From Flavobacteriales bacterium (GTDB lineage Bacteria; Bacteroidota; Bacteroidia; Flavobacteriales_C; GCA-002722245), in the NCBI GenBank assembly GCA_023251095.1, contig JAHEZL010000022.1, positions 1-64,000 of the forward strand: a stretch of DNA of 64,000 nt, in the 5' to 3' direction. Position 1 is the stretch's first letter. Each line of letters begins with the position of its first letter. The translations under genes and the position numbers were made by a program. This document shows, piece by piece, positions 44,676 to 52,555 of the stretch. The notes beneath the pieces were generated by a model. The model made no database searches. It had not been told where the DNA came from and worked only from the letters and a program-made list of their open reading frames with translations.

Positions 44676-46007
44676 TTATTTATTTCTTAAGCCCTGACTT
44701 TTTATCGCTTCTTTTAACGCCGTTTCAGCTTCCGCTTCATTTTGAATGAATAGATAAAAACCTTGTCCGGCCTCAGCCAAACGAACAATAAATTTTTTAC
44801 CCAATTTTTTTTGTCCGAAAGTAAGCGCAGAAAACTGAATTGGTTTTTTTGCTTTTTTTCGGATCAATTTCATCATCTGATCTTCTGTTTTACCCAGACC
44901 GTCAAAGCCGCCGTCGGTGGCAATAATAATTTGATTCACTCCTCCTTTGATATAACTTTTCTCCACAAAATTATACGCTTCACGTATGGCCTCATCGCCC
45001 GCAGTTGAACCTCCTGCTTTTAAACTTTGAATGACTGCAATAATTTTCTCGGGATCATCCCCGGCGGTTGTTTCCAGTTGAACTTTCACATTGTCGGAAT
45101 AAGTGATGATGGTGATTTTATCTTCCTTGCGCATGAGTCGGGTTAGCGCTATCATAGAGGATTTCAGCAAAGGCAAACGATCGGGTCCATCCATACTTTT
45201 TGACACATCAATTAAAAACACAATGTTGTTTTCTTTGTAATTCGCAACAGAAAAAACAGTGGGATCAACAGTTACATTTTGCTCCACCTTTTCAGGAAGA
45301 ATTGCTGTAACAAGCGTATCCTTTTTTTCTTCAGATTGGAGAGGAACTAAAGCTATTGTGATTTTGCGATTGTTGGGATTAAAATAACCCTGCACCTCTT
45401 TACTTCTATAACCGATGTGTTCGGCATAAAAATAAAACAAACCAATATTCGATTTGATTTTTAATTCTCCTTTTGAATCCGTTTTATAAGAAGTATAAAT
45501 CTCCCCTTTTCCCATCTCCACTATGGAAGAAGACAATGGTTTTCGGGTAAGAGAATCAATCACTAAAATTTCCAGATCAAATTCGGGACGTTTGTAATTC
45601 GGATCGGTAAATGAAGGACAGGCTGCATTCGCAAAGGGATCAAAACTCACCACTTCTCCCACATAAGAAATTACAACAGGGTCGGCCGCAGCAGTATGAA
45701 AAACAGAAATAGCAACTTTGAATTTCCCGATATTTAAAGGATTGTAAATGATTTCTATAAATTTTGTTTCGCCGGGATTAATGCCTTCTGCAGGAAAACG
45801 GATTTGAAATTCACGAGGATAATGCTGCTTGAGTAAAAACACTTTTTTAGCAGTGGTGTTGGTCACTTCAATTGTATCTACCCTGCTGATCCAATTTTCA
45901 ACTTTGTGAAAATTAAAGGCTGTTGTATTAAAAATTAATCCGTGATGATTTGTTTGCGCAAACAATGAAGTGGAAAACAACAATAACAAATAAAGCCAAC
46001 TCTTCAT
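44676..46007 (-). CDS. Exported VWA-domain protein
   Basis: The protein has 443 residues with signal peptide (LFSTSLFA, cut before Q). An N-terminal ASH/DUF1573-like beta domain (about 25-130) has GETKFIEIIYNPLNIGKFK. A carboxypeptidase-regulatory-like domain (about 145-215) follows. The von Willebrand A domain (about 255-430) has MIDAS motif DVSKSMDG and TDGGFDGL. VWA domains bind metal-dependent ligands. No sorting domain or lipobox is seen, so it is probably periplasmic or outer-membrane associated. It is divergent from the RNA methyltransferase gene. Confidence 0.85.
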   Translation of the reverse strand: MKSWLYLLLLFSTSLFAQTNHHGLIFNTTAFNFHKVENWISRVDTIEVTNTTAKKVFLLKQHYPREFQIRFPAEGINPGETKFIEIIYNPLNIGKFKVAISVFHTAAADPVVISYVGEVVSFDPFANAACPSFTDPNYKRPEFDLEILVIDSLTRKPLSSSIVEMGKGEIYTSYKTDSKGELKIKSNIGLFYFYAEHIGYRSKEVQGYFNPNNRKITIALVPLQSEEKKDTLVTAILPEKVEQNVTVDPTVFSVANYKENNIVFLIDVSKSMDGPDRLPLLKSSMIALTRLMRKEDKITIITYSDNVKVQLETTAGDDPEKIIAVIQSLKAGGSTAGDEAIREAYNFVEKSYIKGGVNQIIIATDGGFDGLGKTEDQMMKLIRKKAKKPIQFSALTFGQKKLGKKFIVRLAEAGQGFYLFIQNEAEAETALKEAIKSQGLRNK

Positions 46008-46072
46008 AGTAACAAATATGACGATTCCATTTCAATTTTATTACTTTGCAGCAACAAATTAAACCAGGCATT

Positions 46073-47272
46073 TTGAAAGTCCACCGCAATTTAGTTTTAG
46101 CAACGATACAAGCCCTTCAGCAAATTTTCACGGAAAACAAACAAGCTGATCGCGTGGTAGAAAGCTTACTGAAATCCAACAGCAAATGGGGAAGCAGAGA
46201 TCGTCGTTTCATTGCCGATACTATTTATTCGATAGTTAGATGGTACCGTTTGTTTTATGAAAACTTGGGTCATGAACCTCAAACAGAACAAGACTGGTGG
46301 AATATTTTAGCCATTCACTGGACTTTGCAAAATGAAGAACTTCCTGTATTCCCTGAAATAGAAAAAGTTGACAAAAACAGCATTCTTCAAAAAAATGAAG
46401 CACTGCAAAAAGTGAGGAAAATAAGGGAATCCATTCCCGACTGGCTGGATGAAATTGGTGAAAAAGAATTGAAAGAAAATTGGGCTACTACCGTAAACGC
46501 ACTTAATGAAACTACCTCTGTTTCATTACGAACAAACACGCTAAAAACCAACAAAAACAACCTTATTCAAGCTTTATACAAAGAAGGAATTATCGTAAAA
46601 AAAGAAATCGACGAAGGATTAACTTTAGAAAAAAGAACCAAACTCACCCACCTCAAAATTTATGAAGAAGGTTGGTTTGAAGTTCAGGATATCAGCTCAC
46701 AAATGGTGGCTCCGCTTTTGGATGTAAAACCCGGAATGACAGTAGTAGATGCCTGTGCAGGAGCGGGTGGAAAAACTTTACATCTTGCTGCACTGCTGCA
46801 AAACAAAGGCAAGCTCATCGCTTTGGATGTTTCTGAAAATAAACTGACCGAATTAAAAAAACGAACAAAACGTGCAGGGGTTAATATCATTGAAGTGGAA
46901 ACTATTAACGGACTTCAGAGCATCAAAAAACATTACAATACCGCCGACAGATTGTTGCTCGATGCTCCCTGCACAGGTTTAGGTGTTTTGCGCAGAACTC
47001 CGGATTCGAAATGGAAAATCACTCCCGACTTTCTTCAGCAAATTCAAAATACACAACAGAATATTTTACAAAATTATAGTGCTATTTGTAAACCAGGCGG
47101 ACAAATGATTTATGCTACCTGTAGCATACTTCCATCGGAAAATGAAAATCAGGTAGATCACTTTTTAAAAAGTGAAGCAGGAAAATCCTTCACTTTAATT
47201 GAACAAAAAAGTATCCTTCCCCAGGAAAACGGACACGATGGGTTTTATATGGCATTGATCAGCAGAAAATGA
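46073..47272 (+). CDS. RsmB/NOP2-family RNA cytosine-5 methyltransferase
   Basis: This SAM-dependent RNA m5C methyltransferase acts on rRNA or tRNA. I choose the TTG at 46073 (399 residues, MKVHRNLVLATIQAL), because family members begin MK(L/V)HRNL. The track start nine codons upstream falls on a promoter-like TTACTTTG. Catalytic Cys residues are in LLLDAPCTGLG and YATCSILPSENE. The SAM site is VDACAGAGGKTLHLA. The N-terminal NusB-like part is present (WGSRDRRFIADTIY). Confidence 0.9.
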   Translation: MKVHRNLVLATIQALQQIFTENKQADRVVESLLKSNSKWGSRDRRFIADTIYSIVRWYRLFYENLGHEPQTEQDWWNILAIHWTLQNEELPVFPEIEKVDKNSILQKNEALQKVRKIRESIPDWLDEIGEKELKENWATTVNALNETTSVSLRTNTLKTNKNNLIQALYKEGIIVKKEIDEGLTLEKRTKLTHLKIYEEGWFEVQDISSQMVAPLLDVKPGMTVVDACAGAGGKTLHLAALLQNKGKLIALDVSENKLTELKKRTKRAGVNIIEVETINGLQSIKKHYNTADRLLLDAPCTGLGVLRRTPDSKWKITPDFLQQIQNTQQNILQNYSAICKPGGQMIYATCSILPSENENQVDHFLKSEAGKSFTLIEQKSILPQENGHDGFYMALISRK

Positions 47273-47350
47273 AATTTTAATTGATTGTAAAACCATCCTG
47301 AATCCTATCAATTTTATACTGATACAACGATTTGATTGACAAGTAATGCA

Positions 47351-47380
47351 TTGGATTGTATTTTCGCAAGAATATATTTG
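47351..47380 (+). promoter_or_regulatory. Promoter of the first tandem T9SS gene
   Basis: TTG (47351-47353), 19 bases, TATATTTG (47373-47380) is a perfect Bacteroidota-type promoter match, 26 bases before the ATG at 47407. Confidence 0.75.
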
Positions 47381-47406
47381 TATTTTTATAAACCAGTTAT
47401 TAAAGA

Positions 47407-49872
47407 ATGAGTTCCGCAGAAAACAGATTGAACATTACTTTTCTATCACTCAACTGCTCCTTAAAGGAAGCTTTATCTTTTCTGTGTTTATACCTAATAT
47501 GGACCAGTAACATGTTTGCTTCCGGTAATGCCGATGTTGTTTTATCAGCAAGTTCAGCAAATGGCGCCTGGTCTTTTGCGTCTTCAACATACACCTGGAC
47601 ACCTAATGCTAATAGCTCCACGGTAAATACAGCTGACATTATAGCTTGTCTTCAAGGATCCAACACCACCATTGGAGCAGGTTCAGGAGTCACAAACGCA
47701 TCAACCAATGGCATTGGAAGCGTAACTATTCTCACTGCATGCAGTGGTGCTGGGAGTCAATCCGGAAATGTTACTACTTCTTCGGCTTTAAATACAAATA
47801 CGTCCACTTCCACGCAATTAACTATAACAATCACCGCGGCAGGATCAATTACGATTAGTCAGGTGATCAATACAACTCCTGGTTCTAGTACCACAACAGG
47901 TTACCCTGGTGTACACTTGGTTTTAACCGGCCCAACCGGAATTACAATTAATGGAAGTGGAGCTATTACTACAACTGGTGGTATTTCTTCAAGTGCTAAT
48001 GCGCCGGGAGGTTCAGGAGGATCAATAACTATGACTTCCTCTGGAGGTGCTGTCAGCGTAGCTCAAACCATCACAGCCAAAGGCGCAGGTGGTGGTACAG
48101 GAAGCACCGGATCGAGCTGTACCGGAGGTGCCGGAGGAGCCTTAAATTACAGTGGTACCAGCATTGCGGTTTCAGTAGCCTGTGATAATTCGGGAGGAAA
48201 TGCAACGGGTACAGGAGTTGGTGGTGCAGGAGGTTCAGTTTCTTTTACCGCTACTTCTACAACCGTTACAATCACCAACAATGTCACTTCTACTGGTGGT
48301 ACAGGCGGTACAGCCAACGGCGCTCCCGGTACCGGTGGTGCAGGAGGTGCTGTTACCTATTTAGCTCAAACAAGTATCTCTATGAATACTGCGCTGAATA
48401 CTACAGGTGGAGCAGGTGCAGGAAATGGTGACGGAGGTGTAGGCGGCGCAATAACATTTACAGCTACCACCGGCTCCATAACTATTACAAATAACGTTAC
48501 TGCCAGTGGCGGAGCATCAGGATCAAGTATTGCCAATCAAAGTGGCGGAAATGGCGCTGCTATTATTATGACTGCAGCTACTACATACAGTAATACTACA
48601 GCCATGACTACATCAGGCGGTACATGTAGGGGAACCGGAACTTCAAATGGTGGCACTATCACCATAACAGGACCAACCGGAATAGCCATTTCCAATACAA
48701 TTACTAGTTCAGCTGGAACTGGTGGAGGAACTGGAACTGGTGGCACTCTTACAATTAATGATGGTAACACTACAATCACATCTGGTGGTGCAAACGATGG
48801 ACAAACTGCGGCTGCATGGACGGTTGGTGCTTTTGTAAAAACTGGAGCCGGGAATTTAAACCTTACAAGAGTGAATGTTTGGACAGGAACCACCACCATC
48901 ACAGCTGGAAAATTAACCCTTGGAGCCGCCACTGTTATCCCTGATGCCAGTCAGCTTGTTTTCAATGGCGGAAGACTAGTAATGGGCGCGTATAGTGAAA
49001 CCGTTGGAACTATAATGGTCAGTGCTTATTCTGTATTGGATCTGCCTTCAGGAAATTATACATTAACATCTTCAGCAAGTAATGGTATTACCTGGACTAC
49101 CGGAAAAAAACTAGGAATCAATTATTGGGGAGATGTTGGCGACAATTACAATGGCACCCTTGCCGGTGGATCTGACCCGAAATTTATGAATGGAGCAAGC
49201 GCTGGATTGGACGCCACTCATTTGGCCGCAATATACTTTAGAAGAACTTCTAATGGATCAACCTATACCGCTACTCAACTGGCCTCAGGAGAAGTTGTTC
49301 CTACTGCTACTCTACCCGTTAAATTAGTTTCTTTTGATGCTAAAAAAAATAAAGAACAAGTGGATATTACCTGGGAAACTGCATCAGAAATCAACAGCGA
49401 CTATTTTGAAATCCTCAGGGCAAGCAGCGATATGCAATGGGAAAGCATTGGAAAAACAAATGCTGCGGGAAGTAGCAATAAAACAATCAATTATTCTTTT
49501 CTTGACCCATTTCCTGCTCCCGGTGTGAATTACTATCACCTCATAGAATATGATTTTGACGGGGCGCATCAGGAATCAAAAATTGTTTCTGTGGCAAATC
49601 AAAATACTACCGAAACTCAATTAGCTGTTTACCCTAATCCAACCAGCGGCGCAACAACTTTCGATTTTTATTCTGTAGAAGGCGGGATTTATTATTTAAA
49701 AGGATTCACCAACAATGGTGAAGAAATTTATGCAGCAAAAATTTTCGGAATCCCTGGTGAAAACCGCTTTAATTTTTCCATGCAGGATTTTTCTCCCGGA
49801 GTTTATTCTTTTCAAATCACAAACAACACAAATCAGCCTGTTGCATCAACCAAAATAGTGAAAACAAATTAG
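47407..49872 (+). CDS. Tandem T9SS beta-repeat protein 1
   Basis: The protein has 821 residues. An unusually long leader NCSLKEALSFLCLYLIWTS ends at FA before SGNADV. About 380 residues of Gly/Thr/Ser-rich strand repeats follow (TGGTGG, ITITNNVTASGG). A stretch resembling the autotransporter-associated passenger repeat comes next (GAGNLNLTRVNVWTGTTTI, ITAGKLTLGAATVIPDASQL, about 480-515). LPVKLVSFDAKKNK, a fibronectin-like segment and a T9SS type A sorting domain (VYPNPTSGATTFDF) end it. It should be T9SS-secreted with a surface or matrix role (inference). It is first of three paralogs; it differs from the other two mainly in the glycine-rich half. Confidence 0.85.
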   Translation: MSSAENRLNITFLSLNCSLKEALSFLCLYLIWTSNMFASGNADVVLSASSANGAWSFASSTYTWTPNANSSTVNTADIIACLQGSNTTIGAGSGVTNASTNGIGSVTILTACSGAGSQSGNVTTSSALNTNTSTSTQLTITITAAGSITISQVINTTPGSSTTTGYPGVHLVLTGPTGITINGSGAITTTGGISSSANAPGGSGGSITMTSSGGAVSVAQTITAKGAGGGTGSTGSSCTGGAGGALNYSGTSIAVSVACDNSGGNATGTGVGGAGGSVSFTATSTTVTITNNVTSTGGTGGTANGAPGTGGAGGAVTYLAQTSISMNTALNTTGGAGAGNGDGGVGGAITFTATTGSITITNNVTASGGASGSSIANQSGGNGAAIIMTAATTYSNTTAMTTSGGTCRGTGTSNGGTITITGPTGIAISNTITSSAGTGGGTGTGGTLTINDGNTTITSGGANDGQTAAAWTVGAFVKTGAGNLNLTRVNVWTGTTTITAGKLTLGAATVIPDASQLVFNGGRLVMGAYSETVGTIMVSAYSVLDLPSGNYTLTSSASNGITWTTGKKLGINYWGDVGDNYNGTLAGGSDPKFMNGASAGLDATHLAAIYFRRTSNGSTYTATQLASGEVVPTATLPVKLVSFDAKKNKEQVDITWETASEINSDYFEILRASSDMQWESIGKTNAAGSSNKTINYSFLDPFPAPGVNYYHLIEYDFDGAHQESKIVSVANQNTTETQLAVYPNPTSGATTFDFYSVEGGIYYLKGFTNNGEEIYAAKIFGIPGENRFNFSMQDFSPGVYSFQITNNTNQPVASTKIVKTN

Positions 49873-49923
49873 CCTTTTAAGCCGAATTACCTGGGTTTTA
49901 CCACTTTATTAACAAACTTAAAT

Positions 49924-49953
49924 TGACAACTTAGGGTTATTGCCGTATTTTTA
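49924..49953 (+). promoter_or_regulatory. Promoter of the second tandem T9SS gene
   Basis: TTG (49924-49926), 19 bases, TATTTTTA (49946-49953) fits the consensus with one -7 mismatch, 44 bases before the ATG. Gene 2 therefore probably has its own promoter rather than depending on gene 1. Confidence 0.55.
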
Positions 49954-49996
49954 CATCTGCCACTTTTTATTTTTGCATTACCAGTTGTAAAAAATA

Positions 49997-52393
49997 ATGG
50001 ATCTCTTAGAAAAAAGACCAAATACTACTTTTCTTCTTTTAGACTGCTCCCTCCGAGAAGCCTTATCTTTATTGTGCTTATATTTTGCATGGACCAGTAC
50101 CATGTTTGCTTCAGGTAACGCTGATGTTTCGATTAGCAATGCTGCTACAGCCAATGGATCATGGAGCGCTCTTTCCAGCGGTGTTTATACTTTTACTCCA
50201 AGTGCCAATAGTGCCGTTATACTTTCTACCGAAATTGAGAACCGATTAACAGGAACCGGTTTTACCGCAGGAAGCGTAACCATTGTTACGGCGTGTAGCG
50301 GTGCAGGAAGTCAAACAGGAAATGTCACCCACTCTACTGTAGGAATTACAGCAGCAACTACAAGTACCACACAATTAACTTTTACAATTACAGCGGCGGG
50401 ATCCATCACTATCGGACAAACTATCACCTTCACTCCCGGTTCCAACGCAGGCACGGGATATCCTGCTACGAGCATTGTTTTAACAGGGCCTTCAGGGGTA
50501 AGCATTACCCAGGGAATCAATTCTACAGGAGGAGCTACAACAGGCGTGGCTACAACAGGCGGTGTTGGAGGTAACTTAACCTGTACCGCTTCGGGCGGAA
50601 CGGTAACGATTGGTAATACTGTTACATTAACAGGTGGCACCGGAGGAAGTGGCGGTGGCGCAGGTGCAGGAGGTACAGGAGGCGCAATGACTTTATCAGG
50701 ACAGATCATTTCTATCACGCAAGGTGTCAATTCCTATGGAGGAGCTGGCAGTACTTCGGGAGCAGGCGGAGCAGGCGGTACATTTTCCATTACATCCACT
50801 TCTACAACTGTGACAATAGGCAATACTGTTACTGCTTCAGGAGGTGCAGGAGCTACCACAGGCACAGGAGGAGCTGGAGGTTCGATTACCATCAACGCTG
50901 CAACAACCGTAAGCTTTACGCAACCCGTTTATTCAGTAGGTGGTAATTCAGGTACAGGTAATGGAGGAAATGGTGGTGCAGTGAGTGTCACCTCATCCAG
51001 CGGCGCGTTATCAATTGCAAATACAATTAATACAAGTGGAGGAAGTCCCGGAGGTGGCGTTAATAAAAATGGTGGAACGGGAGGAGCTGTTACCTTAAGC
51101 GCAAGTGGTTCTTTAAATGTATCACAACCTGTTTATGCCAATGCAGGAACACCAACAGGTTCGGGCACAGCTACTGGCGGAGACGTGACTTTGGTAGGAA
51201 CTGGCGGAATAACCTTGTCAAATATTATTCAAACTACCGGTAGCACTGCCGGGGGAGCTATAACCATCAACGACGGAAACAGCACTATAACAACAGGTGG
51301 TGGTGCAAACGACGGACAAGGTGGTGCTGCTTATTTTCAAGCTGGATCAATTAACAAAATAGGAACGGGTAATTTTAATTTAGCTCACGCAAGTAATTCA
51401 TGGACGGGTTTCACCAAAATCACAGCCGGCAAATTAACGCTTGGAGCAACCAGTACAGTTCCCGATGCTAGTCAACTCTATTTTAATGGGGGCAGATTAG
51501 TAATGGGAGCGTATAGTGAAACTGTGGGTACTATTATGGTAAATGATTATTCCGTTTTGGATCTTCCTTCAGGAAATTATACATTAACCACGTCAGCAAG
51601 TAATGGTGTTACCTGGACTACCGGTAAAAAACTGGGGATTAATGGCTTTGGAGTAGTGGGCGATAATTATAATGGTACTCTTGCAGGTGCATCTGACCCT
51701 AAATTTATGAATGGTGCAAGTGCCGGATTGGATGGAACTCACCTGGCTGCCATCTATTTCAGAAGAACTTCCAATGGATCAACCTATACTGCAACTCAAC
51801 TGGCTTCAGGTGAAGTTGTACCTACAGGCACTTTACCGGTTGAACTGGTTTATTTTGATGCCAAAAAAAATAAGGATCAGGTAGATATTACCTGGGAAAC
51901 TGCCTCAGAAATCAACAGCGATTATTTTGAAGTTTTCAGATCTAATAATGGAATAACTTGGGAAAGCATTGGGAAATCAAGTGCTGCAGGAAACAGCAAT
52001 AAAATTATTGATTACGCTTTCATTGATGCATTCCCTCTGGCAGGTGTAAACTACTACCAACTGGTAGAATATGATTTTGACGGTGCTCATCAAGTGTCGA
52101 AAGTTGTTTCTATTTCTATTGCCAATGACACAGAAATGCATTTGGTGGCTTATCCCAATCCTACTTCTACTGTTACTACCTTTAATTTTTATTCGGAAAA
52201 AGGGGAGATTTATTATTTCACAGGATTTACCACTAACGGAGACGAAATTTATTCAGCTAAAATATTTGGTATTCCAGGTGAAAATCGTTTTAATTTTTCT
52301 ATGCAAAATTTTGCTCCCGGAATCTATTCCTTTCAAATTACCAATAGCTCAAAGCAAGCAATATCCTCAATCAAAGTGCTTAAATCAAATTAA
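49997..52393 (+). CDS. Tandem T9SS beta-repeat protein 2
   Basis: The protein has 798 residues with the same plan as gene 1. The leader is nearly the same (DCSLREALSLLCLYFAWTS, ending FA before SGNADV). The glycine-rich half is instead near-identical to gene 3 (TGGVGGNLTCTASGGTVTIG, QIISITQGVNSYGGAGST). The passenger-like repeat, LPVELVYFDAKKNK and type A sorting domain follow. Thus the N-terminus matches gene 1 and the body matches gene 3, suggesting recombination between copies. T9SS export is supported by the C-terminal domain; ligand unknown. Confidence 0.85.
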   Translation: MDLLEKRPNTTFLLLDCSLREALSLLCLYFAWTSTMFASGNADVSISNAATANGSWSALSSGVYTFTPSANSAVILSTEIENRLTGTGFTAGSVTIVTACSGAGSQTGNVTHSTVGITAATTSTTQLTFTITAAGSITIGQTITFTPGSNAGTGYPATSIVLTGPSGVSITQGINSTGGATTGVATTGGVGGNLTCTASGGTVTIGNTVTLTGGTGGSGGGAGAGGTGGAMTLSGQIISITQGVNSYGGAGSTSGAGGAGGTFSITSTSTTVTIGNTVTASGGAGATTGTGGAGGSITINAATTVSFTQPVYSVGGNSGTGNGGNGGAVSVTSSSGALSIANTINTSGGSPGGGVNKNGGTGGAVTLSASGSLNVSQPVYANAGTPTGSGTATGGDVTLVGTGGITLSNIIQTTGSTAGGAITINDGNSTITTGGGANDGQGGAAYFQAGSINKIGTGNFNLAHASNSWTGFTKITAGKLTLGATSTVPDASQLYFNGGRLVMGAYSETVGTIMVNDYSVLDLPSGNYTLTTSASNGVTWTTGKKLGINGFGVVGDNYNGTLAGASDPKFMNGASAGLDGTHLAAIYFRRTSNGSTYTATQLASGEVVPTGTLPVELVYFDAKKNKDQVDITWETASEINSDYFEVFRSNNGITWESIGKSSAAGNSNKIIDYAFIDAFPLAGVNYYQLVEYDFDGAHQVSKVVSISIANDTEMHLVAYPNPTSTVTTFNFYSEKGEIYYFTGFTTNGDEIYSAKIFGIPGENRFNFSMQNFAPGIYSFQITNSSKQAISSIKVLKSN

Positions 52394-52460
52394 CAGTATA
52401 TTTTCAAGCTATACTTAACTGGATTGCTATCAATCTCCTAAAACGCCTTGTAAGAAACTA

Positions 52461-52535
52461 TTTACGAATAAAACCGTAAATAAAAACCCGTGATTAATCA
52501 CGAAAGGAAAACTTGGGTAAGTATTTGCAAAATAC
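52461..52535 (+). promoter_or_regulatory. Possible structured leader of the third tandem T9SS gene
   Basis: The leader contains TTTACG-N8-CGTAAA, then a 14-base perfect palindrome CGTGATTAATCACG (52489-52502) flanked by ACCC and GGGT (52515) that can pair. GTATTT-GCA-AAATAC (52521-52535) follows. It ends 21 bases before the ATG. None of this is present upstream of genes 1 and 2. It may be an operator or RNA structure; I do not recognise a known riboswitch. Confidence 0.4.
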
Positions 52536-52555
52536 TAATTAAAGAAATTTACTTT

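Noticed and set aside
52461-52535. Known riboswitch such as c-di-GMP-I
   Set aside because: The GGAAAAC and CACGAAAGG strings are only superficially similar; the required core nucleotides and helices of that class are not there.
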